Assembly (NCBI RefSeq): GCF_002847525.1
Contig: NZ_PKKM01000011.1
Location: 1-62,229, forward strand
Reading direction: 5' to 3'
Length of the DNA stretch: 62,229 nt
From: Schaalia odontolytica
GTDB taxonomy: Bacteria; Actinomycetota; Actinomycetes; Actinomycetales; Actinomycetaceae
Shown here in pieces: positions 27,512-36,293 of this stretch. The notes under the pieces are model-generated. The model saw nothing but the letters and a program-made list of their open reading frames with translations, did not search any database and was not told where the DNA came from. Within the stretch, counting starts at the first letter, position 1; every line of letters begins with the position of its first letter. The translations under genes were made by a program, and so were the position numbers.

Positions 27512-27853
27512 TCAGAGATTTTCGGCCTTCCATTCCTCATTCTGAGGCGGCAGTGCGGCGATCATCGGATCATCGAAGTCCTGGACGCCGGTCTTCTGTG
27601 CGCCGCCGGGGCTGCCCAGGTCGTTGAAGAAGTCGACGTTGGCGCGCAGGTAGTCGGACCACTCGGAGGGCAGGTCGTCCTCGTAGAAGATGGCCTCGGT
27701 CGGGCACACGGGCTCGCATGCGCCGCAGTCCACGCACTCCTCGGGGTGGATGTAGAGCGAACGGGCACCCTCGTAGATGCAGTCGACGGGGCACTCGTCC
27801 ACGCATGCGCGATCCTTGACGTCCACGCAGGGCTGCGCGATGACGTAGGTCAT
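27512..27853 (-). CDS. fdxA: Ferredoxin, seven-iron type
   Basis: A 113-residue acidic protein with two cysteine clusters. The first is in CVDVKDRACVDECPVDC and the second in CVDCGACEPVCP, the arrangement of 3Fe-4S/4Fe-4S FdxA ferredoxins. It carries electrons in the cytoplasm; partners are unknown. The roughly 40-residue C-terminal tail is usual for this group. AGGAGGA precedes ATG 27853. It reads divergently from the small SH3-like gene and lies 19 bp upstream of the dapC start, so co-transcription with dapC is possible although dapC has its own -10 box. Confidence 0.93.
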   Translation of the reverse strand: MTYVIAQPCVDVKDRACVDECPVDCIYEGARSLYIHPEECVDCGACEPVCPTEAIFYEDDLPSEWSDYLRANVDFFNDLGSPGGAQKTGVQDFDDPMIAALPPQNEEWKAENL

Positions 27854-27893
27854 GAGACGTTCCTCCTGGTCAGTTCTAAAGACTCGTTGATTC

Positions 27894-27899
27894 TATTAT
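27894..27899 (+). promoter_or_regulatory. -10 box of a leaderless small gene
   Basis: TATTAT ends 6 nt before ATG 27906. It is the most consensus-like -10 among the leaderless group. Confidence 0.65.
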
Positions 27900-27905
27900 T
27901 CACGT

Positions 27906-28232
27906 ATGAGTAGCCCCGAGTCACCCCGCGTCACCAACAGCGCTGCGAGCGGCGAGAATACGCCGATTCAGCACACCGAGACCGAAGGGGCGCGCGAGGA
28001 AATTTCCACACGCGCGCCTGGCGCAATTCCCCAGTTGCCGTGGATGAGCTTCGCGGTCGGCGAGAGGATCGTCATCCGCTACCGCCTGGCAGACGGCCTG
28101 CACGACGCCCTGGGAGAGGCGCTCGAGGTGGCCCCCACGCACGTCACGGTCGCGACGAGGCGTGGGCCGGTTCGCGTGGATGCCCGCACGATGGTGACGG
28201 GCAAGCGCGTGCCTCCCCCGCCCACCATCTAG
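27906..28232 (+). CDS. Small SH3-like beta protein (DUF6725-like), function unknown
   Basis: A 108-residue protein. The first 45 residues are polar and probably disordered. The rest, VGERIVIRYRL through GPVRVDARTMV, is a compact all-beta module. In other actinobacteria this module occurs alone or fused to the N-terminus of putative acetyltransferases (Rv0428c-like). No catalytic residues are evident, and a binding or adaptor role is possible. The mRNA is predicted leaderless. It converges with typA. Confidence 0.7.
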   Translation: MSSPESPRVTNSAASGENTPIQHTETEGAREEISTRAPGAIPQLPWMSFAVGERIVIRYRLADGLHDALGEALEVAPTHVTVATRRGPVRVDARTMVTGKRVPPPPTI

Positions 28233-28255
28233 CGAGCGGGGGAAGGAAGCGGCAA

Positions 28256-30175
28256 TCAGCGGTTGGCGCGGCGCTCGCGAGCAGCGATCTTGAAGCGCTC
28301 CTGGGCGTCCAGGACGACCTTGCGCACGCGCACGGCCTCGGGCGTGACCTCAACGCACTCGTCGTTGGCCGCAAACTCGAGGGACTCCTCAAGGGTCAGC
28401 TTGCGCGAGGGGGTCAGCGACTCGTACACGTCGGCGGTCGCGCTACGCGTGTTCGTCTGCTTCTTCTCACGGCAGATATTCACGTCCATGTCCTCGCCGC
28501 GCGGGTTTTCGCCCACAACCTGACCCTCGTAGACCTCGGAGGAGGGCTCGACGATGAAGGAGCCGCGCTCCTGCAGGTTCGTCATCGCGTACGGGGTGGC
28601 CTGACCAGCACGGTCGGCGACGAGAGAGCCGGTGAGGCGCTGCTCGATGGAACCCTGCCAGGGGGCGTAGCCCTCGGAGATGGACGAGGCGATGCCGGTG
28701 CCACGCGTTTCGGTGAGGAAGCGCGTGCGGAAGCCGATGAGGCCTCGGGCGGGAACCACGAACTCGAGGCGGATCCAGCCCGAACCGTGGTTCGCCATGG
28801 TCTCCATGCGGCCCTTGCGGGCGGCCATGAGCTGCGTGACGGCGCCCAGGTACTCCTCGGGAATGTCGATCGTCATGCGCTCCATGGGCTCGCTGAGCAC
28901 GCCGTCGATCTCCTTGGTGACGACCTGCGGCTTGCCGACGGTGAGCTCGAAGCCCTCGCGGCGCATCTGCTCCACCAGGATCGCCAGGGCGAGCTCGCCA
29001 CGGCCCTGGACCTCCCAGGCGTCGGGGCGCTCGGTGGGCAGAACCTTCAGGGACACGTTGCCGATGAGCTCGCGGTCGAGGCGGTCCTTGACCTGGCGGG
29101 CCGTCACCTTGGCGCCCTTGACGCGGCCGGCCATGGGCGAGGTGTTGATACCGATGGTCATGGAGATGGCCGGGTCGTCCACCGTGATGAGCGGGAGGGG
29201 ACGCGGGTCCTCGAGGTCGACGAGGGACTCGCCGATCATGATGTCTTCGATGCCGGCGACGGCGACGATATCACCAGGGGCGGCGGAGTCGGTGGACACG
29301 CGCTCGAGGCCCTCGGTGGCCAGCAGCTCGGAGATGTGGACGCGCTGGATGGTGCCGTCGTGGCGCGCCAGGCCCACGTCAGCGCCCTTCTTCAGGGTGC
29401 CGTTGTGGATGCGCAGCAGGGCGAGACGGCCCAGGAACGGGGAGGCGTCCAGGTTGGTGACGTGGGCCTGCAGCGGCATGTCCTCGTCGTAGGTGGGGCC
29501 CGGGATACGGTTCAGGATGGTCTCGAACAGGGGCTCGAGGTTCTCGGTGGGCAGCTGGCCGTCACCGGGGTTTTCCAGCGAGCACTTGCCGGCCTTAGCG
29601 GAGGCGTAGACGACGGGGACGTCCATGAGGGAGTCCACGTCGATGTCGATGCCCTCGTTCATGAGGTCCTCACCCAGCGACAGGAGCAGGTCGGTCGTCT
29701 CGGAGACGACCTCTTCGATGCGCGAGTCGGGGCGGTCGACCTTGTTGACGACGACGATGACGGGCAGGTGGGCCTGGAGGGCCTTGCGCAGCACGAAGCG
29801 GGTCTGCGGGAGCGGGCCCTCGGAGGCGTCGACCATGAGGACGACGCCGTCAACCATCGACAGGCCTCGCTCGACCTCGCCGCCGAAGTCGGCGTGGCCG
29901 GGGGTGTCGATAACGTTGATGATGACGCCATCCTCGAGGCCCAGGGCCTGCGCGGCGGGGCCGGTGTAGTGGACGGCGGTGTTCTTGGCGAGAATGGTGA
30001 TGCCCTTCTCGCGCTCGAGGTCGCCGGAGTCCATGACGCGCTCGCCGGTCTTTTCGACCGTGTCACGCTCGGAGAAAGCTCCGGACTGCCAGAGCATTGC
30101 GTCAACCAGCGTGGTCTTGCCATGATCGACGTGCGCGACGATGGCGACATTTCGCAGGTCGGGACGCGTGGACAT
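28256..30175 (-). CDS. typA: Ribosome-associated translational GTPase TypA/BipA
   Basis: A 639-residue translational GTPase of usual length. G motifs are AHVDHGKTT, DTPGHADF and NKVDRPD. EF-G-like domains follow, and the BipA-specific C-terminus is present (RGLIGFRTRFLTETRGTG and the lysine/threonine region GENPRGEDMDVNI). It binds ribosomes and supports assembly and stress or low-temperature growth. ATG 30175 has GAGGAG 7 nt upstream. The same frame stays open far upstream into the divergent epimerase gene, which is a GC-rich artefact. Confidence 0.96.
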   Translation of the reverse strand: MSTRPDLRNVAIVAHVDHGKTTLVDAMLWQSGAFSERDTVEKTGERVMDSGDLEREKGITILAKNTAVHYTGPAAQALGLEDGVIINVIDTPGHADFGGEVERGLSMVDGVVLMVDASEGPLPQTRFVLRKALQAHLPVIVVVNKVDRPDSRIEEVVSETTDLLLSLGEDLMNEGIDIDVDSLMDVPVVYASAKAGKCSLENPGDGQLPTENLEPLFETILNRIPGPTYDEDMPLQAHVTNLDASPFLGRLALLRIHNGTLKKGADVGLARHDGTIQRVHISELLATEGLERVSTDSAAPGDIVAVAGIEDIMIGESLVDLEDPRPLPLITVDDPAISMTIGINTSPMAGRVKGAKVTARQVKDRLDRELIGNVSLKVLPTERPDAWEVQGRGELALAILVEQMRREGFELTVGKPQVVTKEIDGVLSEPMERMTIDIPEEYLGAVTQLMAARKGRMETMANHGSGWIRLEFVVPARGLIGFRTRFLTETRGTGIASSISEGYAPWQGSIEQRLTGSLVADRAGQATPYAMTNLQERGSFIVEPSSEVYEGQVVGENPRGEDMDVNICREKKQTNTRSATADVYESLTPSRKLTLEESLEFAANDECVEVTPEAVRVRKVVLDAQERFKIAARERRANR

Positions 30176-30242
30176 ATGTGGACTCCTCAAATGTGGATAC
30201 AGATTTATGCGTGTGAGGGGGCAAGGAAGCCGCAGACACGAC

Positions 30243-30254
30243 CGGTTCGAACCG
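30243..30254. promoter_or_regulatory. 12-bp palindrome CGGTTCGAACCG upstream of typA
   Basis: A perfect palindrome lies between the probable typA -10 (TATTCT on the minus strand at 30277-30282) and its start, that is within the leader. It could be an operator or a leader hairpin. Confidence 0.3.
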
Positions 30255-30412
30255 ATTTCACGCACATATGCCTCTAAGAATATCGGCTGAACGAGGGGCA
30301 ACGCGATCCCCGTGTTGCGAATTCCACCACGTCGTGGACACGTGGCGGAGATCTGAGGGCCCATCGGCCCGTCTATTTGCTCGTTCATAAGCAATGGCGT
30401 TAACTGGCTTGT

Positions 30413-31267
30413 ATGACTGACATCGCCACGCTCAGCGCAGACGTTTCCACGGCCTCGGCCCTTGTCACCCCCTTCGGCGCGCACCTGCTGTCGTGGCGTC
30501 CTGCGGGCCACCCGGACGTCCTGTGGCTGTCCTCCCGTGCGGTGTTGGACGGTACGAAGGCGATCCGCGGCGGCATCCCCCTGTGCCTGCCCTGGTTCGG
30601 CAGCCCCACCGATTCCCCGACGAGGCCCGGCCAGGGAGCGGGCGCCCACGGGTTCGCCCGCACGAGTCCCTGGACGCTGCTGGGAAGCACCCAGCCCGCG
30701 AACGACGCGCCGGCCTCGTTCTCCTTCGAACTGCACCACACGGGCGAGACCTCCGCCCTCTACCCGCACTCCTTCTGCGCGCGCCTGGACATCACCGCCG
30801 GAGCCGAGCTGAACGCGACCCTGACCCTCACGAACGAGGACGACCACCCCTTCGCTATCGAGGCCGCCCTGCACACCTACCTGCACGTTGGCGACGTCAA
30901 GGACGTGACGGTGGAGGGCCTGGACGGGGAGCGCTACTACGACAAGGTCCGCGAGCGCTACGCCACCCAGACCGGCGACGTGACTTTTATCGGCCCGACG
31001 GACCGCGTCTACACGTCGACCCAGCAGGTCCAGGTCGTTGACCCGAAGCTGGGGCGACGCATCATCGTGGACAAGAACGGTTCGGGCTCGACGATCGTGT
31101 GGAACCCCTGGTCGCAGGGTGCGGCCACGATGAGCGACATTGGCGAGGGCGAGTGGCAGAACTTCGTGTGCGTGGAAACCGCGGCGGTGCGCGAGCGCGC
31201 TCTGACGCTGTGGCCGGGGCACCCCCACATCATGACGCAGACCCTTGCCGTGGAGACGCTGGACTGA
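30413..31267 (+). CDS. Aldose 1-epimerase-like protein (glucose-6-phosphate 1-epimerase group)
   Basis: A 284-residue beta-sandwich mutarotase-like protein. Landmarks are TPFGAHLLSWRP, IRGGIPLCLPWFG, GAHGFARTSPW and EAALHTYLHVGDV with the probable catalytic His, plus a C-terminal EGEWQNFVCVETAAV containing the catalytic-type Glu. It likely interconverts anomers of hexose 6-phosphates. ATG 30413 is preceded by TAACTG at 6 nt, a weak leaderless signal, and no clear ribosome site. The acyltransferase follows 46 bp later. Confidence 0.85.
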   Translation: MTDIATLSADVSTASALVTPFGAHLLSWRPAGHPDVLWLSSRAVLDGTKAIRGGIPLCLPWFGSPTDSPTRPGQGAGAHGFARTSPWTLLGSTQPANDAPASFSFELHHTGETSALYPHSFCARLDITAGAELNATLTLTNEDDHPFAIEAALHTYLHVGDVKDVTVEGLDGERYYDKVRERYATQTGDVTFIGPTDRVYTSTQQVQVVDPKLGRRIIVDKNGSGSTIVWNPWSQGAATMSDIGEGEWQNFVCVETAAVRERALTLWPGHPHIMTQTLAVETLD

Positions 31268-31313
31268 CAGGCCACGGGTAGGATTGGCTCCAGCTACGAC
31301 CAGAAAGGCCCTC

Positions 31314-31892
31314 ATGGCTCTCACTTCCGCGATCGCGTCCGCGTACCTGTCCGTTTCCCGCTGGAAGCTGTCCACGCAGCCCCTGCCTGACAAGGTCATC
31401 GTCATCGGCGCCCCACACACGTCGAATTGGGACGGCGTCTTCATGGCGATTTCCATGTGGAAGTCTGGGCGCACGTTCTCGTTCCTGGTGAAGGATTCCG
31501 TCGTCAAGGCCCCGGTACTGGGTTGGTTCGTGAAGAAGATCGGCGCGGTTCCCGTGGAACGCAGCGCCTCGCACGGCCTGGTCGAGCAGGTTGCACAGCG
31601 CATCCGCGAGGCGGACACGTTCACGCTGTGCATCACCCCGAAGGGCACTCGTTCACCGCGCGATTTCTGGAAGTCCGGCTTCTATCGCATCGCAATGGAG
31701 GCGGGCGTGCCGATCCAGCTGGGCTTCATCGACCGCAACACCCGCACGTTCGGCTGGGGTCCGACATACCAGCTGACGGGCGACGTGCGCGCCGACATGG
31801 AAGTGATCCGCGCGTTTTACGCCGACAAGGTCGGTATCCGCCCGGAGAAGACCTCGGTTCCGCGCCTGCGCTCGGAGGACGAGGCCGAATGA
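31314..31892 (+). CDS. 1-acyl-sn-glycerol-3-phosphate acyltransferase-like protein
   Basis: A 192-residue PlsC-type protein. The catalytic HX4D motif is in APHTSNWDG and the phosphate-binding segment is ITPKGTRS, with the usual Glu replaced by Lys. Members of this short subfamily are annotated as lysophosphatidate or related acyltransferases; the true acceptor is uncertain. AGAAAGG precedes ATG 31314. The stop overlaps the ATG of the next gene, a secreted membrane-anchored protein, so the two are coupled. Confidence 0.8.
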   Translation: MALTSAIASAYLSVSRWKLSTQPLPDKVIVIGAPHTSNWDGVFMAISMWKSGRTFSFLVKDSVVKAPVLGWFVKKIGAVPVERSASHGLVEQVAQRIREADTFTLCITPKGTRSPRDFWKSGFYRIAMEAGVPIQLGFIDRNTRTFGWGPTYQLTGDVRADMEVIRAFYADKVGIRPEKTSVPRLRSEDEAE

Positions 31893-32836
31893 GGCTCGCG
31901 CGAGCGTTGCTCGGCACCGCTGGGGCGCTTGCCCTGACGGCGGGCGGCGCAGCGGCACTCGCCGACGACCCGACGCAGATCCGACTGGTCGAGGTCTATG
32001 AGATGACGCCGGGGGTGAGCGCGATCCACCAGGTAACACTGTCGACGTCTCAGCCTCTGATCGGTGAGCAGTGTCAGTCGATGGGCACGGCAGCCAAGGC
32101 CACGTCGTCACTCCTCGTGAGCGTTGACGGCGTGGACGGATGCCGCTTCACCTGGGAACTTGAGGACGGTGGCGCCGAGGTCGTCTCGGTTGACGAGGGC
32201 GGTGTCTTCCATTTCGAATCGACGTCAGCCCGTCTGCTCGAGGGGTTCTCGTCTCCCGATGCGTCGGCCTCCATCGAGTCGGTCACCCTGATTGCGCACA
32301 GTTCTCTCGTTATCGAGGCCTCTGACGGCGGACAGATCATCACCCCCGGGGCATCGACAAAGACGGACGCAAGCACGGTCACCTGGCATCACGTCACCTC
32401 TAACGTGAGCGCGACGGGAACCGTCGACGCCAACGCGTCCTCCATGTCCCCCTCCCCTACGCTCTCACCATCTCCATCGGCCAATTCCGCCTCCACTCAG
32501 GAACGAGGCCACACCTCCACCGCACGTTCGCTGACCCCGATCGTGGCGATCACGGGAGGAGTTCTCCTAATCGCCGCCATCACCGGCCTCGTGCGCCGAT
32601 CATGGAAGTCCCGCCAGGCCGCCGCCGACGCGCAGTTCGCGCGTGATGCGGCTCTGCGTGAGGCACAGCGACGTTCCGCCTCCGCACGAAAGAGCGCTGC
32701 CGCTCCCTACGGGAGGCGGTCTCTCGCTCCGACCTCGTCAACGTCCGAGGAGAATACACCCGCGAGCGCGCAGGCCCGCGACCGTTCTGACGCACAGTCG
32801 GGCGCAGAACGCTTTTCCCCGCCCGACCACTCGTAG
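31889..32836 (+). CDS. Membrane-anchored secreted protein, LppM-like layout, function unknown
   Basis: A 315-residue protein. Signal peptide residues 1-25 (AALA), then a roughly 150-residue extracellular domain with two cysteines (C62 and C85), a Ser/Thr/Pro linker, a membrane helix at about 215-236 and a basic-to-polar cytoplasmic tail. Its layout and parts of the ectodomain (EVYEMTPG..., paired Cys, a beta-rich end) match the N-terminal third of the protein at 37294-40044, so the two are probably paralogs. ATG 31889 overlaps the acyltransferase stop (ATGA). Confidence 0.75.
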   Translation: MRLARALLGTAGALALTAGGAAALADDPTQIRLVEVYEMTPGVSAIHQVTLSTSQPLIGEQCQSMGTAAKATSSLLVSVDGVDGCRFTWELEDGGAEVVSVDEGGVFHFESTSARLLEGFSSPDASASIESVTLIAHSSLVIEASDGGQIITPGASTKTDASTVTWHHVTSNVSATGTVDANASSMSPSPTLSPSPSANSASTQERGHTSTARSLTPIVAITGGVLLIAAITGLVRRSWKSRQAAADAQFARDAALREAQRRSASARKSAAAPYGRRSLAPTSSTSEENTPASAQARDRSDAQSGAERFSPPDHS

Positions 32837-32854
32837 GCGGCCATTGACCACGGC

Positions 32855-32884
32855 GGCCCCGACCTCAGCGATGAGGTCGGGGCC
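32855..32884. terminator. Bidirectional hairpin terminator
   Basis: A perfect 12-bp stem GGCCCCGACCTC-AGCGAT-GAGGTCGGGGCC lies between convergent genes. It is a variant of the recurrent arm (GAGGTC instead of GAGGCC). Confidence 0.8.
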
Positions 32885-32897
32885 ACATGTTGGCGCC

Positions 32898-34391
32898 TCA
32901 GCCGATGTGGAAGTAGCGCTCCACGAGTTCCTCGACAGAGACACGCGAGTCCGCCAGGTCATCACGCAGGTGTTCGTCTCCCAGCTCGATCAGGCGCGAT
33001 GCCCACGAGTCGATGAGGCCCGCGGGGAAGACGTCCTTCGCCTCGTAGTCCTCACGCTGGGCGAGGAGCCTACCGGCGGCCTCGAAGCAGGATGCGGGCA
33101 GCTGGTCGAGGCCGGGGGTCTGCGACGCGTCGCCGTCGACCTTACGCTCACGCGCGTACTCTTCCATGCCCGGCGCGGTCAGGCCAATACGCGCGGCGAC
33201 GGCAATGCCGGCAAGGAGCAGGTGGACCGCTGCGGACCCGTCGGGGCTGCGCAGCTCCACCGTCTGAGAGTCATTGGGCAGGTCGGCAATCGGAGGCTCG
33301 ATGGGGTTGGCATCACGGAACATCGAATCATCGATGTTCTGCCAGCCGAGAGGTACGCGCACCAGAACGGAGCGGTTGCGGTCGCCCCAGCAGATCGAGG
33401 TTGGCGCTTCCTGATGGGGAACAAGACGCAGGAACGAGGTGGGGACGGTGTTACCAAACGCTGTGAGCGATGCTGCGTGCGACAGGTAGCCTCCGATCAC
33501 CTTGAGCGCGGTGTCCGTCAGACCAGATCCCGTCGAGAACTGGTTGACGCCGTCCTTGACGATGCGGGTATGGAAGTGCATGCCCGATCCGGCTTGCCCC
33601 ACGGCGATCTTCGGCGAGAAGGAGACATGAATGCCATAGGAATGGGCAACTTCGCGCAGCACCCACTTGGCGAGCACCATCTGGTCGGCAGCATCGAGCG
33701 CATCGACGGGCAGGAATTCGATCTCTTGCTGGACCATCTGACGCCCGTCGGCGACGAAGTTGCCGACCTCGGAATGGGCGTACTTCACCGAGCAGCCGAT
33801 GGCAACGAGGTGCGCGAGAGTCTCCGTGCGTACTTCCTCCCACTTGGAGAAGGGCCCAGATTCGTGGTAGCCGCGCTGAGGCTCGACGGGGAACAGCTCC
33901 TCTTCCTCCGAGAAGAGGTAGTACTCGAGTTCACCGAGGGCCTGCAGCTCGCAGCCCGTCTCCTCCTTGAGCGCTCGCTGAGCCTTCCGCAGGATTTCCT
34001 GGGGCGCAGAGGCCAGGGGGCGGCCGTCAACATCGTAGAAGCCACACAGGATATCGAGGGTTGGGATATGCGAGAAGGGGTTGAGGAACGCGGTAGCCAC
34101 GCGCGGCACGACATACAGGTCCGAGGAGGTCGCCTCGACGAATGTGAACAGGGAGGAACCGTCGACGCGCTCTCCGAGAGTCAACACCCGATCGAGGTGG
34201 GCCTTGGATTGGATCGCGAAGTTCAGGGTCTTCAGGCGTCCGTCCCCTCCGACGTAGCGGAGGTTGAGCATCTGGATGCCGTTGTCCTCGATATAGCCGA
34301 TGATGTCGGCTTTCGTGAATTCCTTGGCAGGCTTTCCAAGGGCCTGAACGAGCGGGTTGGGGCTAAGAGACACCGTGTCGGTCGACAGCAT
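32898..34391 (-). CDS. Glutamine synthetase family protein
   Basis: A 497-residue protein with the GS catalytic fold. Metal- and substrate-site motifs are GELEYYLF, GQAGSGMHFHTRI, NRSVLVRVP and ELRSPDGSAAVHLLLAG. Classical enzymes form glutamine from glutamate, ammonia and ATP. The N-terminal domain and length differ from the GlnA1 type and I see no adenylylation Tyr loop, so it may be an alternative GS or a gamma-glutamyl-amine ligase. GAGGAG precedes ATG 34391. A CACAATTGTG palindrome lies 33 bp upstream (34424-34433). Confidence 0.88.
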   Translation of the reverse strand: MLSTDTVSLSPNPLVQALGKPAKEFTKADIIGYIEDNGIQMLNLRYVGGDGRLKTLNFAIQSKAHLDRVLTLGERVDGSSLFTFVEATSSDLYVVPRVATAFLNPFSHIPTLDILCGFYDVDGRPLASAPQEILRKAQRALKEETGCELQALGELEYYLFSEEEELFPVEPQRGYHESGPFSKWEEVRTETLAHLVAIGCSVKYAHSEVGNFVADGRQMVQQEIEFLPVDALDAADQMVLAKWVLREVAHSYGIHVSFSPKIAVGQAGSGMHFHTRIVKDGVNQFSTGSGLTDTALKVIGGYLSHAASLTAFGNTVPTSFLRLVPHQEAPTSICWGDRNRSVLVRVPLGWQNIDDSMFRDANPIEPPIADLPNDSQTVELRSPDGSAAVHLLLAGIAVAARIGLTAPGMEEYARERKVDGDASQTPGLDQLPASCFEAAGRLLAQREDYEAKDVFPAGLIDSWASRLIELGDEHLRDDLADSRVSVEELVERYFHIG

Positions 34392-34423
34392 GAATCACTC
34401 CTCTTCGAGCATGACTGGCTTCA

Positions 34424-34433
34424 CACAATTGTG
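34424..34433. promoter_or_regulatory. Palindrome CACAATTGTG upstream of the glutamine synthetase gene
   Basis: A 10-bp perfect palindrome between the divergent GS and GH20-like genes, possibly a regulator site. Confidence 0.3.
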
Positions 34434-34524
34434 ACACACTCGAGCACCACGAGGCAGCCCGAACACAACTCAATTGACACCGTTACCCATCGCGAAACCA
34501 CCCCACCAGTTTAGTGACGCTTGT

Positions 34525-34530
34525 TACACT
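34525..34530 (+). promoter_or_regulatory. -10 box of the GH20-like gene
   Basis: TACACT lies 27 nt upstream of ATG 34558, with AGGA at 34547-34550 as ribosome site. No good -35 was found. Confidence 0.4.
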
Positions 34531-34557
34531 TTGAGTAGCCCACTCTTAGGAACCGCA

Positions 34558-35730
34558 ATGGCGACAACACCCTCTCCCCTCCCTCACGATCCCACCAGAC
34601 CCCCCTCTTGCTCATGGCGCGGCCTCCTCATCGATTCCGCGCGTACATTCTGGACCGTCCCGGTCATGGAACTCATCATCACCGTCATGGCCCGCTACCG
34701 TCTGAACGTGCTGCACTGGCACCTGACTGACAACGCAGGTTGGCGCGTCCCCATCCCCGGCTACCCTGCCCTCACATCCATCGGGGCGCAGATTCCAAGA
34801 GCCCCGGAAGACTGGTACGACCATGCCTGCGCGCCAGAACGGTCAGGCACATGGCGCACGTCGCCCGCACGCACATCACAAGGCTTCTATTCTGACGCAA
34901 ACATTCGCCACCTCGTCCGCTTCGCCGCTCAGCGCAATATCCGCATCATCCCGGAGATCTCGATTCCTTCCTGCGCCGGTGCCGCAATCCGCGCATACCC
35001 GCACGTGGGAAACCCCGCCCTCGCCCATGCACCCATACAGGAACGCAACACGACACTATGGCCCATCGCCTCATCTCTCCACTTCATCGAGGCAGCCCTC
35101 CACCACGTGTGCGACCTATTCCCCTCCCCCATTATTCATATCGGCGCACCCAAAACCGATTGGAGTCCGTGGGAAAATGACCCCACACTCGAGCGCGCAG
35201 GCCTGACATCTGGGCGAGATATCGAGCGCCTATTCATCGAACGAGCAATGCGCACACTCCACTTCCACGGTCGCCGGGCAGCCACCTGGGACACCGTGAC
35301 TCGCGCATACAACTGCCCACCCCCAGGAACAATCCTTCTCTCATCACGCCACAGCGGATCGCACACCACCGAAGCCTCTTCGTCGGGCGCCCCCTGGGTT
35401 CTGGCAGACTCACCCCTCCTCACACTCAGCCATCCCACGCGCCCCAGCTCACCCACAGCATCTCCTGCGACCGCACGCCAGCTCTATGAACTGCTGCCTC
35501 AGGCACTACACAGCGAACGGCTCAAGGGAATCGAAGCTGTCGCATGGTCCACGTCGGTCACAAGCCCAGATCTCCTCTTCTACCACCTACTCCCCCGACT
35601 CCTCGTCATCGCCGAAATCGCATGGCACGGCGACGACGCCCTCCCATGGGAACAACTTGCCCCACTCATCGACCGAGACATGGCTTATCTGCGCCAGCGC
35701 ATCCCCTACTGGACTCCCCAACGGACGTAA
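34558..35730 (+). CDS. GH20 beta-N-acetylhexosaminidase-like protein lacking the catalytic Asp-Glu
   Basis: A 390-residue cytoplasmic-looking protein beginning directly at the GH20 barrel. RGLLIDSARTFWTV and LNVLHWHLTDNAGWRVPI are typical, as is HLVRFAAQRNIRIIPEIS. In active GH20 enzymes the next strand reads HIGGDE-x-PK-x-x-W. Here it is HIGAPKTDW (residues 194-202), as if the three residues GDE had been removed in frame near 35146. The catalytic acid and its Asp partner are therefore absent, and hydrolysis is unlikely. The N-terminal GH20b domain is also missing. Codon use is more AT-rich than neighbours. It may be a pseudoenzyme or a decaying gene. Confidence 0.75.
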   Translation: MATTPSPLPHDPTRPPSCSWRGLLIDSARTFWTVPVMELIITVMARYRLNVLHWHLTDNAGWRVPIPGYPALTSIGAQIPRAPEDWYDHACAPERSGTWRTSPARTSQGFYSDANIRHLVRFAAQRNIRIIPEISIPSCAGAAIRAYPHVGNPALAHAPIQERNTTLWPIASSLHFIEAALHHVCDLFPSPIIHIGAPKTDWSPWENDPTLERAGLTSGRDIERLFIERAMRTLHFHGRRAATWDTVTRAYNCPPPGTILLSSRHSGSHTTEASSSGAPWVLADSPLLTLSHPTRPSSPTASPATARQLYELLPQALHSERLKGIEAVAWSTSVTSPDLLFYHLLPRLLVIAEIAWHGDDALPWEQLAPLIDRDMAYLRQRIPYWTPQRT

Positions 35731-35733
35731 TTG

Positions 35734-35765
35734 AGGGCCGCGCATCCAACCCGGATACGCGGCCC
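35734..35765. terminator. Hairpin terminator between GH20-like and MerR genes
   Basis: GGGCCGCG pairs with CGCGGCCC and the pairing extends into ATCC/GGAT with one mismatch. It lies just past the GH20-like stop, between convergent genes. Confidence 0.7.
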
Positions 35766-35822
35766 CGTGCCCCCTAGCGGGGCGGAGTTCGGAGCAGGCA
35801 TGAAGACCGCCCCACTAGGCTT

Positions 35823-36287
35823 TCATGAACGCAAGGACCACTTCTTCAGGCGTTCCGCGAGCGCACGCGCGTCGATATCCAAGCGCTCAGCTTCTGCGAC
35901 ATCATCGCGCTTAATCGCGCGCCAGTAAGCAACCTTTGTGCGCAAGAACTCACGGCGAAGCTCAATAATCTGAGCTTCCTCCTGAAGGCGCGCATCCTGC
36001 TGCTCCAACAGGGTCACAAACTCGGAGATATCCCTCTCCCCGCCCAAGCCTGATCGGACATATTCACGCATGTCCGCAATCGACATTCCGGACGCAGAGA
36101 GACACGACACCCAGGTCAGCAGCTCAAGATCATCCTCGGTGTACGTACGGTGACCACTGGAGGCATCGCGAGCAATGGCCGGAATAACGCTGACATCTTC
36201 GTAGTAACGCAGGGTGGACGCGGGTAACCCAACGAGCGCCGCTACCTCCTTAATGGAGTACGTGCGCCCAGAGCCGGTTCCTGCCAT
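35823..36287 (-). CDS. MerR-family transcriptional regulator
   Basis: A 154-residue regulator. The N-terminal winged helix contains YSIKEVAALVGLPASTLRYYEDVSVI and SGHRTYTEDDLELL. A long coiled-coil dimerisation helix follows, with no obvious metal-binding cysteines at the C-terminus, so it probably senses a small organic molecule or acts constitutively. ATG 36287 is the first base region of a predicted leaderless mRNA whose promoter (36294-36324) has a 19-bp spacer and a dyad, the hallmark of MerR-controlled promoters. It is likely autoregulated. Adjacent GNAT and GH20-like genes are possible targets. Confidence 0.9.
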   Translation of the reverse strand: MAGTGSGRTYSIKEVAALVGLPASTLRYYEDVSVIPAIARDASSGHRTYTEDDLELLTWVSCLSASGMSIADMREYVRSGLGGERDISEFVTLLEQQDARLQEEAQIIELRREFLRTKVAYWRAIKRDDVAEAERLDIDARALAERLKKWSLRS

Positions 36288-36293
36288 AGCTTC

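Noticed and set aside
28040..30277. 745-codon open frame antisense to typA
   Set aside because: A mirror of the highly conserved GTPase gene; no start signal and no homology-like motif.
30176..31648. N-terminal extension of the typA frame to more than 1100 codons
   Set aside because: TypA normally begins at the MSTRPDLRNVAIVAHVDHGKTT stretch, which here has its own GAGGAG site. The extension runs antisense through two other genes.
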